A stretch of DNA of 64,000 nucleotides. Source: Cryptomeria japonica. Taxonomy: Eukaryota; Streptophyta; Pinopsida; Cupressales; Cupressaceae. The notes beneath the pieces were generated by a model, which worked only from the letters and a program-made list of their open reading frames with translations, was not told the origin of the DNA and ran no database searches. Of the stretch, positions 1-11,003 are shown piece by piece; position 1 is the stretch's first letter; each line of letters opens with the position of its first letter. The position numbers were made by a program, and so were the translations under genes. The DNA is taken from assembly GCF_030272615.1 (NCBI RefSeq), contig NC_081406.1, forward strand, positions 258,219,386 through 258,283,385, given 5' to 3'.

Positions 1-970
1 TGTCTGCCCCTTGCAATATCCCTTGCCATAACTTTATGTCTCAGCACCCTCTCGGTTGGTCTTCCAACTTTACTATCAATGCCCACATCTGCCTTTTTAG
101 ATCTAGTTTTTTTCTTCTGAGTCAACTAGTCCTTATTATCCACAGAGGGAGAACAAGGTGGTGATAACTTCACATTAGAAGTCAGCAGGGGAGATTTAGC
201 CACTTCCTCTGAAATCTCCAAACTGCTAGGGGGACAGTGAGGGGCTGTGAAACTTAACAGATTAGTTCCACCTGGGGAAGACTTAACGCCATAGAGGTTA
301 AAGGGGGATTGAGGAGTCGTGGGGTTAGTAACAACAGAAGGCCTAGGGGAGAGGTAGCCATCGACCATAGCCAAGGAGGGGGAGGCAGAAGGACCAAGGG
401 ATAGTCATAGGCTAACCACCGAGGGAGTTTCTCCATCTTCCAGAGGCGCCACTGGACTAGATTTATTCACTGGATCAATAGGGGTTTTTATAATGTCTAG
501 GATCTTGTTAGTGTGGGGGTAATCATCAGAGATCTCACACACATTAGGTAGCCCCAAAGGGGCTGAAGAAGAGGGTGCACTTGGGCTAATAGGATCATCC
601 ACAATAGCCTTATCTTTAAGCTTGGGTTCGACAGTCACCGGGGTCTTACACTCAACAAACGTATTCCCTTGCTTAGCACATTTCTGACAAAAAAGAGTAA
701 CATTTTTATAGACAATGGCCTGGGACCATTTCCCCCACTTTGAGTTTAGGGAGACAAAGTTGGGAAGCACTTTGTTAATAGAAATATTAACACATAAACA
801 AGCATAAACCAACCTAGATTTAGAAAGGGTGAGTGAATCCACTGTAACATAACTGTTGAACAAGTTCCTAATCCAACGAAAGATCTGTTCATCCCAGAAT
901 TCTAATGGGAGGCCAGGGAGCCTAACCCAAACAGGAGCCATGTGGTTGAGTTCAACTGAGGTGTCAAACC
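1..970 (-). mobile_element. LINE ORF1, C-terminal part (LINE A)
   Basis: Read on the minus strand, the frame opening at 941 begins MAPVWVRLPGLPLEFWDEQ, the second half of the DUF4283 module found in plant L1-type LINE ORF1 proteins. It is followed by a zinc knuckle, CQKCAKQGNTFVEC, with Asn where the usual CCHC histidine sits, then a Ser/Pro-rich linker. The frame meets a TGA at 405-407 and a TAG at 126-128 but stays recognisable to the left edge, where a basic stretch (VGRPTERVLRHKVMARDI) matches the usual ORF1 tail. ORF1 proteins bind LINE RNA. The piece continues leftward out of the window and its N-terminal half lies at 5065-5732, beyond the hAT insertion. Dead copy; the LINE assignment is firm, the clade is not resolved. 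Confidence 0.8.
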
Positions 971-1145
971 AAATAAACGGGACTCGCCCAAACTCACCTG
1001 AACTCGGCGAGTCCGAGTCTGAGTCATGCTCGGCGAGTCCCTAGGACTCAGACTCGGACTCATCCGAGTCTGGCGAGTAAACTCGCCAGACTCACCGAGT
1101 TGGCAAGTTTGGCTCAAACTCGCCAAACTCGGTGAGTCCTGAGCC
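971..1145. repeat. Left subterminal GACTCG/CGAGTC repeat cluster of the hAT element
   Basis: About 170 bp densely filled with ACTCG and CGAGT units in both orientations, starting with the terminal GGGACTCG. hAT transposases are known to bind short motifs repeated near both element ends, so this is probably the binding array. A matching cluster lies at the other end. Confidence 0.7.
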
Positions 1146-1767
1146 CCAAACTCGGCTGACGTGTAGCCTAAAAGAAGACCCAAAAAAAATTAGTTTGGAA
1201 TGATTTTTCAAAGTTGCTTTTTTTGTTAATTATCTCCTATCCCTAAAAGTGACCTTCATTTCATTCACTTGCAAAAATAGGAGGAGTAAAGTGAGTTGGG
1301 AAGAAAAACAAGGGTGCATAGAAGAAAAACCAGCAAGGAGGAAGCTCAAGTTTTCTTCAATTTGTCACATTGGAGCTGCATTGTGTTTGGATTTGGTGCA
1401 TCAAGAGTTGGATAGGAAGAGTTTGCAGCTCATTTCAAGCTTGTTGTAAGAGGTAAGATTTTTTTTTTGAAGATTATTTTTTTTTCTTATATGCAAAAAT
1501 TCCATTTTCTATTCATTTATTTTGAAAGTTTTACATTTTCTTTCAAAATCTTTTGTATGTTTGTATGTAGCATGTAATATGTAGTTGTAGTGTTGTACTA
1601 TATAGGGTTTGTAAGTTTCTTTTTTTTTTTAAAGTAGGGTTTGACAAACCCTACTTTAGTTTTTTTGAATGTATGTATTAATTTTATTTTGTATTTGTAA
1701 TGTTTTATTGCAGTAAACTTCACTTTATTATTTGCCTCAACTTCAAGTTTCACAAAACTATCCTAAA

Positions 1768-4662
1768 ATGTCTACTTCAACTTCTAGAGCCCCCATTAGA
1801 AAGGACCCTGCTTGGAAATATCATGAGGATTTTCTAGAGCAAGGAAAGGGGCAAACAAAATGTACATTTTTTAAAATAATATTCCATGGAGGTATATATA
1901 GACTAAAATACCATATTGTTGGTGTGCGTGGACATGATGTCGAACCATGCCTAAAAGCACTCCTTGAGGTCGTACGTGAATGTTATGTAATGGTTGAGGA
2001 AATTGAAATGAAAAAGAAACAAAATGAGGATCGAGCGGCCATTGGGAGAGAGGAAAATTTAGGAAGAGGGACACAATTAGGCTATGTTGGAGGCCCTTCT
2101 TCCTTACCTTCATATCTTTCCACTCAGTTTGCTACTGCTGGTGCTTCCGCTTCTACTTCTATAAGTGGCGGTGCCACCGCCACTTCTCATGATCCTAGCA
2201 CTAGTAGTTGTAGTGGGAGTGTTAGCATTGGACCTAGGACTCGTAAATCTAGGTTGGATTCCTTCTTTGTGCCTCACACTATTCCTAGGTCCCAACCGTC
2301 GCTTGAGGGCACAGGTTGGAATAAGGAGGTCCATGATGCTGCTAAAATGGCAGTTGGCAGGCTTTGGACCTACAACAATATTCCATTCTTTGTAGCCAGG
2401 TGAATGTTTTACTAACTTTTATGCTTGATTGTTTGAATTTTTATACTTAACTTATCTCATTGAGCTTATTTGCGACAGGTCTCGTTATTGGCAAGAAATA
2501 GTTGATGCCCTTACCATATGTGGGGCAGGGTTCAAAGCCCCTAGTGAGAGTGATTTGAGGGGACCCATTTTGTCTCAAATGGTGGATGATGTGAAGAAGG
2601 ATTTAGATGAACAACGCCAGATATGGAGCACTAAAGGTTACACCATCATGACTGATGGTTGGATGGATAGGAGAAATAGAACTCTCCTTAATTTTCTTGT
2701 TTCTTCTGCAGGTGATTGATTAATTTTAGTTTCATATAGTCTTTAATTTTTTATTTTTTATCTAATGGTTTATTGAATGATCATTGACCTAGCTTTATTT
2801 TTTTATTTCAGGGGGCAACGTTTTCATCAAGTTCATTGATGCCTCTGCCCATTGCAAGAATGCCACCTACCTATGTGAGCAGATAGAGGAGGTGATTGAT
2901 GATGTGGGTGAGGAGAACGTGGTACAGGTGGTGACTGACAATGCAACAAATTATGTTGCTGCAGGTAAACTTTTGATTACAAACTAATTTTGTTTGCAAA
3001 TTAATTACTATCTTGTAGTTTGTAACTCCATTAATTACAATTTACAATGCAACAAATTATGTTGCTGCAGGTAGACTATTGATGGAGAGGCACCCATCTA
3101 TTGTTTGGACTCCATGTGCTGCTCATTGCATTGACCTCATGTTGGAGGATATTGGAAAAATCCCATGGGTCAAGAGATGTGTAGAAAGGGAAAGAAATGT
3201 CTGCAAATCTGTATATAATCATTCATGGGTGTTGGCTCTTATGAGACAATACACAGAGCAAAAGGAGTTGCATCGTCCAGGAATCACAAGATTTGCCACA
3301 AACTTCCTCACATTGCAGTCCATGCTTAGGTCTAAGTCTACCTTGAGATGTATGATTGTTGGTGAGGAGTGGTCTTCCTCATCCTATGCTACCACCCCTG
3401 CAGGGAAAGATATGGCACATTGCATTTTTGATGAGCAATACTTTTGGGTCCCTTGTGATGAGATAGTGAAGGTAATTTTTTTATAAATTCTGCAATTTAA
3501 CTTCATGTTTTATAACTTATTATATGTATTCTCTTATTTGCTCATTTTTCTAAATTACATAATATTTTCAATTTTGCAGTTTGTTAAGCCCTTGGTGGTT
3601 TTGTTGTGAGTTGCAGATGGAGAGAAGCCCGCAATGGGCTATATATATGAGGGCATGGATAGGGTGAAGGAGGGCATCAAATTTGTCTATGGAGGAGATG
3701 AGAGCAAGTATGGTCCCATTTGGGAGATCATTGATAGGAGATGGCATCATCAGCTTCATAGGCCCAGCCATGCAACAACCTATTATTTGAATCTGACATT
3801 TTGTTTTATCCCTTCTTTCAAGGCTGATGTGGAGGTCCTTAATGGGCTATACTCAATCATGGAGAAGATGGGACCTGCTGGTACTTCTCAGATAGACCTT
3901 ATTCGAGAGCTACAGTTGTTCTCAGATGCACAAGGGGAGACCTTCTCTCGTCCTTTTGCCAAAGATGGTAGGACAACTATGATGCTAGGTAAAAATAAAT
4001 TGCAAGGCTTACTTTTAGTTTTATTGTATATTGTAACTTGTTAAATAAGTTCATGAGTGAGACTGATTTTATTTATTTTTCTCATTTCAAACTCAAATCA
4101 TTGATGGAGCCTTTTTGGCCCAATGACACCAAATATTCAGAAGTTGGCTATTCGCATCTTGAGCCAACCATGCAGCGCATAAGGTTGTGAGCACAATTGG
4201 AGTATGTTTGAGCACATACACTCCAAGAGGCACAATAGATTATCTATGGAGAAGATGAATGATCTCGTCTTTGTTCACTACAACCTTCGCCTGAGAATGA
4301 GAAAGAATGCATTAGTTGACATCTCTCCTATCATTCTAGATGAGGTTGATCTTGAAGTAGAGTGGGCCAATGAGAGTCAGACAGATCCTGAGATTCCTGC
4401 AACTGTCTTTAGTGATGATGACACTGATTGGATCGACCAGGTAGATATAGAGGTTGAGGCTGTAGCCATGGCAGAGGAGGAGCAGAGAGCACGAGCAGAG
4501 ACAGGAAATACTGAGACTCAGAGTGACATAGTTGTTCCTGATGTTGGTGAGCATGGCATGGTGTCACGGGGAGTGACTATGGCTACTGAATCATCCAGGA
4601 CCTACCTTAAATGCCTTCGTAGGGGGCTAGGGCGAGAGGGTGCATGCTCCTCTAAGCCATAA
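1768..4662 (+). pseudogene. hAT transposase (BED finger, DUF659, hAT dimerisation domain), disrupted
   Basis: Exons inferred from splice sites and domain continuity: 1768-2399, 2479-2711, 2812-2964, 3071-3471, 3580 to about 3988, and about 4094-4662. Exon 1 has a BED zinc finger (KCTFFKIIFHGGIYRLKYH) in which the second Cys of the usual CxxC is Phe. Exons 2-4 carry the DUF659 catalytic core (TIMTDGWMDRRNRTLLNFL, VVTDNATNYVAAG, WTPCAAHCIDLMLEDIGK). The last exon carries the C-terminal dimerisation motif (EHNWSMFEHIHSKRHNRL) and an acidic tail. Stops interrupt the reading at 3607-3609 (TGA) and 4180-4182 (TAA). The ATG at 1768 is chosen because BED homology follows it; a possible 5' UTR intron ends near 1713. 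The intact protein would cut and paste the element. Confidence 0.85.
2938..3073 (+). repeat. 30-bp direct repeat flanking intron 3 of the hAT transposase
   Basis: A 30-bp sequence at 2938-2967 recurs without mismatch at 3044-3073, 106 bp downstream, and similarity continues weakly for about 10 bp. Each copy contains GCTGCAG|GTA, so the upstream copy supplies the GT donor (2965) and the downstream copy the AG acceptor (3069-3070) of a 106-bp intron. Splicing there gives the continuous reading NYVAAGRLLMER. Confidence 0.75.
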
Positions 4663-4974
4663 GCTTGTAGTTGTATTTACCTTTGGTATTTGTATGAAAC
4701 ATTTGATGATGATCATATGATGACATGGATTTTTTATTCCATGAGTTTTGTAATATTGTATACATTTGACAATATTTATATATCTATGTTTGTTATTTTC
4801 TTCAGCTACAATTTGCGTTTATGTTTATATGTGATTGATGTATACTTGTGTATGTAATCAAATGAGTCGAGTTTGATGATGTTATTGTGTCTTTAAGGTG
4901 TATTCAATAAAGGGTGTCTGAAACATGTTTTAAATCTTTAAAAATCTCTAAATTTCTTGAGTTTTTCACTTTCC

Positions 4975-5064
4975 AGAGTCCAGCCGAGTCTGACGCCGAG
5001 TCTCGAGTCCGAGTTCGAGTCAGCGTTGCCAAGTCCAAGACGAGTCTGAGTCCCATTTCTTTGG
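4975..5064. repeat. Right subterminal GAGTC repeat cluster of the hAT element
   Basis: Counterpart of the left cluster: repeated CCGAGTC, CGAGTCTG and GAGTTCGAGTC units ending in GAGTCCC, the inverted match to the left GGGACTC. The right array is shorter than the left. Confidence 0.7.
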
Positions 5065-5732
5065 GTCAAACCTAGGCTTCCATTTAGCAAGAGTTACAAT
5101 ATGCTTTCCATAGGCCCAAGATCCTGAAAGGATGAAGATCAGGTCTTCCTCCATAGTAAACTTGAAAAGAAAGAGACCTCCTGGCATAGTCGAGATATCA
5201 ACACTTCCCTTTAACTTCCATCTTGCCTTAGCCCATAGCCTAACCATGTCAATAGATGTCTGAAGGAGAAGAAATGTCCAACAATCGCCAGGTGAAGGGA
5301 TGAAGCGATTTTATCCATGAGACTATCAGGGAGCTTGATCTATGTTCCTTTGTCAATTTGGGTAAAGTTAGCCAAAGCCGCTTCCATAGTCATATAAATG
5401 GACCCTAGTAGAGCACTTTTCTGGTTGGATTTGGAATCTTTTTTTCCATTCTCCACATTCCTCTAAGCGAAAACATTTTCCAGTCCGGAAGAAGGCAAAT
5501 TCTTCTTGTTTGCTTCAAGGTTATCCAAACCTTTGTCCTCATCCCTTTGACCATATTCTATCAATACCAAAGATGAAGAGCTAGAAGGAACACCGATCTT
5601 GACAATCTTTTTCGTAAGACCCGCAGACAGTGGGGTCCCAAAAGCGGAACCGGGAGCATGTGGACCGACCGTGGTATCGGGAGGGTGGTCCGATTGCAGG
5701 GAGGAGGGGAACTCCCCAGAGGGGGTGGTCAT
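5065..5732 (-). mobile_element. LINE ORF1, N-terminal part (LINE A)
   Basis: Minus-strand ORF1 begins with the ATG at 5730-5732 (MTTPSGEFPSSLQSDHPPD), runs open to 5463, passes a decayed stretch, and resumes at 5247 with the first half of DUF4283: ARWKLKGSVDISTMPGG, then LSGSWAYGKHIVTLAKWKPR up to the hAT insertion. The C-terminal half continues at 970 and below. The 5' UTR and true 5' end, above 5732, were not recognised. Confidence 0.78.
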
Positions 5733-6639
5733 ACAAGCGATTTAAAATTAGAATGATGGTAGAGGTGGGAAGGTTGCAAAGCTCTGTGATAATGTTCTTA
5801 AAACCTCGTTCAAACCATTTTTCCTATGTTGGATATCCATTAAATGTTCTTGGAGAAAGTGCACAACTTTTAAAACAAATGATCAACACATTTTTCAATC
5901 TTTAAAATTTAATGGCTGTAGAAAATGTACATGCAATTCTTATTGTTAGTCATGATTTCCATATACCTATTTTGTTTGCTAGGATAAAAAGTAAGCTTAT
6001 TTAATATAATCTTAATTAATTATAAAGAATCCTTAAAAAATAAGCAAACTATCCATCAAGGAAATCTCCTTAAAAATTAAGTAGACTATCCATCAAGATG
6101 AAGTTTGTCTGGCTTAACTAGGTCCCGTGTAATCAAGCGTACACTTAGTACTTCTAAACTCAAAAATATTAAGCATTCCCTCCTAATGCTAATTTTTTTT
6201 ATTTCAAAATGATATGGTAGAAGAATTCATGAATTAGGGACTTTATTCCTAACTTCATTTTTTTTTTGAATCTTGAAAAGATTTTATAGCTTCCAATTCT
6301 TAATTTTACAAGAATCATAATGACAAACAAGATGTTATAATAAAGGCAATGGTGATTTCCAAGTGTAGCTAGTTAAATTTATTTATGAAGCTCACATTTA
6401 GAGAGAAAAAATATATACTAAACATCATAAAATAAATTATTTCAAATTATGAATCATATGTCTCTTTATTTACATTTTGATTCTACCACAAAATAATGTA
6501 ATATGCACCATAAGATCTTTTACTCATAATTCGTCCTCCCTTGTTTCCTCTCATGCAATTGCTGTGGGATTAAAACCATTTGTATAAAACAAAAAAACAT
6601 CTCTCCAAAAGTTCGATGTGAGAGGGAATAGATGCGAAA
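5733..6639. other. AT-rich stretch, nothing recognised
   Basis: No coding region or repeat family seen. It should include the 5' UTR of LINE A just above 5732, but its end could not be placed. Confidence 0.5.
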
Positions 6640-6799
6640 CGGAAAATGAAAAAACATTTGACGGAAACACAAAAGGTTAGAAGATAAATGGGCCCAACAT
6701 CGCACGCCACACTAACAAACGGAAAATTAAAAAGCCTTCAACGGAAACGGAAAGGTTAGAAGATAAATGGGCCCCACATTGCACGACACACTAACAATT
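6640..6799 (+). repeat. 80-bp tandem duplication
   Basis: Two adjacent 80-bp units (6640-6719 and 6720-6799), each starting CGGAAAAT, containing GGTTAGAAGATAAATGGG and ending CACACTAACAA. They differ at roughly 15 positions, so the duplication is not recent. It lies immediately left of the block shared with gene copy 2. Confidence 0.75.
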
Positions 6800-6975
6800 T
6801 GTATAATAATGCTAAGATGTTATTAAGAGATAATATTATGAAATAGTAATAAGATCAGTTATGGAATCAGAAATCACAGTCCTTTAGATATGGTCAAAAT
6901 TCAGCAATTAGTTCCGTTTCAAACCATTATTCTTAAACAGTTAGTTTAACATGTTTATATTTGTTTAAGTAAAAA
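6797..6975 (+). repeat. Distal upstream block shared with gene copy 2
   Basis: This block, starting GTATAATAATGCTAAGATG, aligns with about 42005-42175 upstream of gene copy 2, up to the shared GTTCCGTTTCAAAC and the following TTTAAC stretch. In copy 2 the alignment then continues directly into sequence that copy 1 carries only from about 11005. About 4.0 kb (6980-11003) is therefore extra in copy 1 or missing in copy 2. Confidence 0.7.
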
Positions 6976-7944
6976 CTAGTATATCTATATTTTGAAAAAT
7001 TTATGTAAAAATCGTCGAGGGATATCAACTTTTTTTTAAAATGATATTTTTAGCATTCATTGCCTCTTTCAAATTCAATAGATGTATACATCAATATATC
7101 TAATCAACAATTAACTCACATAACAATAGATTTAACAAAAAAATTAATCAAAATTTAAAAGTTATTTGACACATGTATCTTTCATATTTTAATTACATAT
7201 ATCCAATTCATTTAGAAAGAACATCTTAATATAATTATACAACATAATGACTACAACACAAAATGGAACCATGTCATTTAAAACCTTTCTTTGGATCTGT
7301 TCTTATCCACGTTGCAATCTCTATTTAATCCTCGATCAATTTCTGCATCAGAAAACAAATTAGTGGCCAAATAGAGGGGGAAATTTTTCAGAACTAAAAT
7401 GAATCTTATTCCACAAAATGTCTTGCATCTACACTTGACCATACGGTCTTCAATCAATGGAACTATCCTCAGGCAAAAAAGGAAAATAAAAAGAGAGAAC
7501 AACTACTATCAAGGGTGCCACATATATAAGCCAGATTTAAAAATACATGGAAAAGCTCTCAAAACCCTTACATACATTCATGAATTTTCTAAAAAATTTA
7601 CAGTTTTCATGAATAGTAAGTTTTTCAGTTTTCTTCCATGTTTGTCCATATCATATGACGCTAGTGTAACATTTTTGACAGATTTCATGAATGGTAAGAT
7701 GTATGATATCAAAGAAGAAATTGCATTGTTAGCCCTAAGTTTAACCTTGTCTTATTATTTAATCTATCCATACATAAATAGATAGAAAAGAATATGTCCT
7801 GGCATTAGATTATTATGTATTTTCCTTCGAGTTGCAATGTTAATCGATTTTTCCAGGGGGGCCCTACAGCCTGTTGATATGAAGTACATTAAATACTCTG
7901 GAAGATCAGTTATTCTAGGTTTCAACACCATTTTTCAGCAGGGG
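6976..7944. other. AT-rich DNA of the 4-kb extra segment, nothing recognised
   Basis: Open frames such as plus 7399-7785 (128 codons) show no domain, repeat or splice pattern that I recognise and are probably chance. Confidence 0.5.
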
Positions 7945-8165
7945 TAAATCTTGAAAGAAAAGTAGCTACGATTATTAATAAACTTTTTGAGAGCCAATAC
8001 AATATGATCACACTAGATTTTTTCAGTGAAGTGAATCATCTTATGAGCTTGAAAACTCAAAGGCAACATCGACTAGTTGTTGCTAAATCTAACTCTATAA
8101 TTTTGTATGTTAGTTTAATTGTTTTAACTTTTAAGATAAAGTTTTGCCATATAGTGATGCAGGGG
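7945..8165 (+). repeat. Direct repeat, copy a (about 220 bp)
   Basis: Similar along its length to 8517-8735: both contain TTGAAAGAAAAGT, ATCATCTTATGAGCTTGAAA, AGGCAACAT and GTTTTAACT. The copies differ by many substitutions. A perfect 20-bp tandem pair, TGCAGGGGAGGAAACATCAA at 8158-8177 and 8178-8197, straddles the right edge. Ends of an old element with about 350 bp between them, or a simple duplication; not resolved. Confidence 0.6.
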
Positions 8166-8516
8166 AGGAAACATCAATGCAGGGGAGGAAACATCAATCC
8201 AATATCATAGGCAATAACCATAATTGAAACACAAATCCATTGAAAGAGGACCTCACAATCAAAGATTCACAATTACTCAACTCATAGATTTACAAATTTG
8301 CAATTCATATTAATGGTTTTTTGTGCTCCCTCATGAGTTTATTTCCCCCAGACTGAATCTACAATTACATTACTTATTTCTCTCTACTCACAAAACCTCA
8401 CACTTCACAACCTCACTATGCTGCTTACCTCACACGAGGCCCCTCTCTTAGCTTGCCTCTCCACTCACCTCGCAGACACACTCCTATAGAGCTCCACACA
8501 CTGGTTCTTAACAGAG
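8166..8516. other. Spacer between the two direct repeats
   Basis: Non-coding by eye. Its right half is C-rich (repeated CCTCAC/CACTCACC words around 8390-8500), unlike the AT-rich surroundings. No protein homology seen. Confidence 0.4.
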
Positions 8517-8735
8517 GGGGTCAATTTTGAAAGAAAAGTGGGAGGAATTATTAGTATACTTTTGGGGAGCATATACAATGTGATCACATGAGAATTTTTA
8601 ACAAAAGTAAATCATCTTATGAGCTTGAAAGTCAAAGGCAACATTGAATAGTTTTTGCTAAATCTAATTCTGTAATTTTGTACATTAGTTCAATGGTTTT
8701 AACTCTAAGATGAAGTGTTACCATAAAGCCTGATG
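8517..8735 (+). repeat. Direct repeat, copy b
   Basis: Partner of 7945-8165 in the same orientation, with the shared words listed there. Both copies sit inside the 4-kb segment absent from gene copy 2's upstream region. Confidence 0.6.
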
Positions 8736-9419
8736 CTTGACTTGGGCTATTTGTTCATCTCCTACAACACTAACTAAACTATGCATATTTTTACTTGCAT
8801 CTGGAAATGCGTTCGAGAGAGTTTGCAGCTAAAAGAAAAATGTTTTATGGAAATTTTAAAATATAGAAAAGATCTCTTGCAGGAAGATGAGTAGCAATAT
8901 ACCAACAAACAATAAATGAATGACATATACATCTAGAAGTAAATGATAGCCCTGCTCCATATAGTATGATGTATCAGTTCTACAAACGACCCAAAGAGGG
9001 CACATTGTTAAGAGTCTTAAGACTCTCCTGTCAAGCTACTGATAAAGAACAACTAACTGAATTGAGTAGACACAAAACATTGCATAAGGATTACTCATTA
9101 CTGTCGTGATTAATAGTACAAATTTAGCTTAGAAATTGATGTTTATCAACATATACAATTAGTCCTAAAATTGTTTCTTGTGAAAAATAGGCGTAATTGA
9201 GCTTGAATCCTCTAACCTCAAGATAGTTGAGGGAAGAAGGTCAATTTCTCTTGAAAACAAAAGGTGCAAAGTATTGCAATTGAGAGTAAGACAATTCGTC
9301 TGAGATGCCTTTGAAATAATTAACTAATGTAACATCAGAGAAGTCCTCATAAAAGAAGTATTATATTACACATTTATTTATATGGCCAATTACAGAATGT
9401 CATTCAATCAAGAGATGAG
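8736..9419. other. Non-coding, nothing recognised
   Basis: Lies just downstream (on the minus strand) of the aminotransferase pseudogene and may include its old 3' flank. No repeat or coding signal seen. Confidence 0.4.
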
Positions 9420-10570
9420 AAAAGAAATTAAAGGAGGAGTATTGTAATGTATCATTGAAATTATCACCACACCCTCGTTCACGTTGTTGTCGAATAGAAG
9501 GGCAGATCAACATAAAGCTAAGATAATCCTGTAGGGATACATATTCACATTTCTAATTGCAAAACCCATTTTGTAAAGAGCTTGAGAAATGTCAGACGAT
9601 TTCTTACTCCTGTGGACAAAAGAGATGGTGGGAACCCTGTATTCTCCATTTGCATCAACAGGTCCTATGATTTGGACACCTGATCTTGATCTAAGATAGC
9701 TAATCAATGCACTTTGCAAGGGTTTCTCCAACAATTTAACTGTGGAAAGCAGCCTCGACTAACTCTCTATCAAAGGTAGAAGAATCCTCAACTTTCATAG
9801 CAAAAAATTGCTTTTGAACATTTTCAATCGAGTCAGCATGTTCAGAAGCATCCAAATTTAAGGACTCTTATTCTTGCGCCAAAAGTTGCAGATATTGTTT
9901 GAGGGCCAGGGTCCCTGCACAACCCTCATGGATAAGGCATCTTAGTTCAAATTTACTGCTGAATTTATGACTGCGAATGAAAATGAAATTGGACGTTTCA
10001 TCCTTGATTTCACTGAAGGCATCATTGGTTCCAAAGAGAACAACTATGTGAGGCCCACAAACATTATGTGCTAAAAACATACCAATCAACACACTACCTT
10101 GCTACACAATTGCTCTATGTGGGGCAAAGGCCACACAAACCACAACCACTCTGGTTTTCTTGGATCCTGCTTTCTCCCTAAAAAATTCCACTAATTTTTC
10201 CAAATCCAGCATTTCTCCTAAAATGTTGGAAACATGTGCAACTGCTAGGATTCTAGTCCTAGTGGATAATAGCTTACCAAGAGATTCCAAGTTTGAGCTG
10301 AAATCTTCACTCAACATCCAAAACTTGAGCTTTAGCTCTTCTCCCCTGCGACTTTAATCCACGGACCAGCATTTGCTTCATGATTGGCCCCATGAGCAAT
10401 CACTTCATGTCCTTCCTTGACAAAATTCAAATAACAGTTACTCAAATTTTCCAAAAGCTGAGAAGATGAAGGTCCAAATGCAACCTCTCCTTTCCAAAAG
10501 TTATGGTCGGTAAAGTCCAATCTAGCTCAAGGAAAAGCATTGTATAACTCATAAACGGCTTGTGTTATTT
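9420..10570 (-). pseudogene. Class V aminotransferase / cysteine desulfurase-like pseudogene
   Basis: Minus-strand fragments occur in the order expected for a PLP-dependent fold type I enzyme of the class V (NifS-like) family: EVAFGPSSSQLLENLSNCYL and GHEVIAHGANHEANAGPW (10520-10332), RILAVAHVSNILGEMLDLE (10317-10102), CGPHIVVLFGTNDAF (10092-9868), then GVQIIGPVDANGEYRVPTIS and GVVIISMIHYNTP down to about 9430. Intact relatives are about 400 residues. Here about 60 N-terminal residues are not seen, there is a frameshift near 10332, and stops lie at 10102-10104, near 9868, near 9740 and at 9507-9509. The usual PLP-binding Lys before the GPH motif (YKVYGPH-type) appears to be Asn (HNVCGPH). No introns interrupt the covered part, so it may be a processed copy. 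Not functional. Confidence 0.75.
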
Positions 10571-11003
10571 GTATATAAATTTTATTGCAGACATGATTGA
10601 GTAGTAGAGCAGCAAAGGAGCAATTGAGAAACAGCCGTAGGTGGTGTGGCTGGTTAAGATTCAGTGATGATGAGCAAACTGAATGCTTTTATAGATTGAA
10701 CCTGCTATTCCACCACTCTATCAACAATGGCTTATTTAATTTTTCTTTTCTTTTTTAATTCATCGACTCTCTTAAAAATTTTAGCTGGCATTGATGAATG
10801 GTGGTTACTGCAGATTGTGGTTGCGAAAGTGCATTAGGGGAGACGTTTCAATTGTAGTAACCACTATGCTGCCTCCAACATGTTGCCACCCTGACCAACT
10901 ACCCTGCTATGTTTTTCTACACATGCATGCAAACGTCAAATTTTTCTTAAACTGGTTTTTTGTTTATGGACAACATGGATCCCATTGTAGATCGCCTCAC
11001 GGC
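10571..11003. other. Non-coding right end of the 4-kb extra segment
   Basis: No gene seen. The plus-strand frame 10791-11096 runs across the junction at about 11004 into sequence shared with copy 2, so it is probably chance. Confidence 0.4.

Larger units (their letters stand above)
971..5064 (+). mobile_element. hAT-superfamily DNA transposon inserted in LINE A
   Basis: The 8-bp sequence GTCAAACC occurs at 963-970 and again at 5065-5072, the target duplication size of hAT elements. The DNA between holds a hAT transposase on the plus strand. The two ends share a short imperfect inverted repeat (AAATAAACGGGACTCG at the left; the right end reads AAAGAAATGGGACTCA on the other strand, offset by two bases), and both are packed with GACTCG/CGAGTC motifs. 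Taking one copy of the duplication, the LINE ORF1 frame reads straight across the site, so insertion was precise. The transposase carries premature stops, so the copy is probably not autonomous today. Confidence 0.88.

Noticed and set aside
7399-7785. 128-codon open frame as a host gene
   Set aside because: No recognisable domain, repeat, homologous copy or splice pattern; AT-rich chance frame likely.
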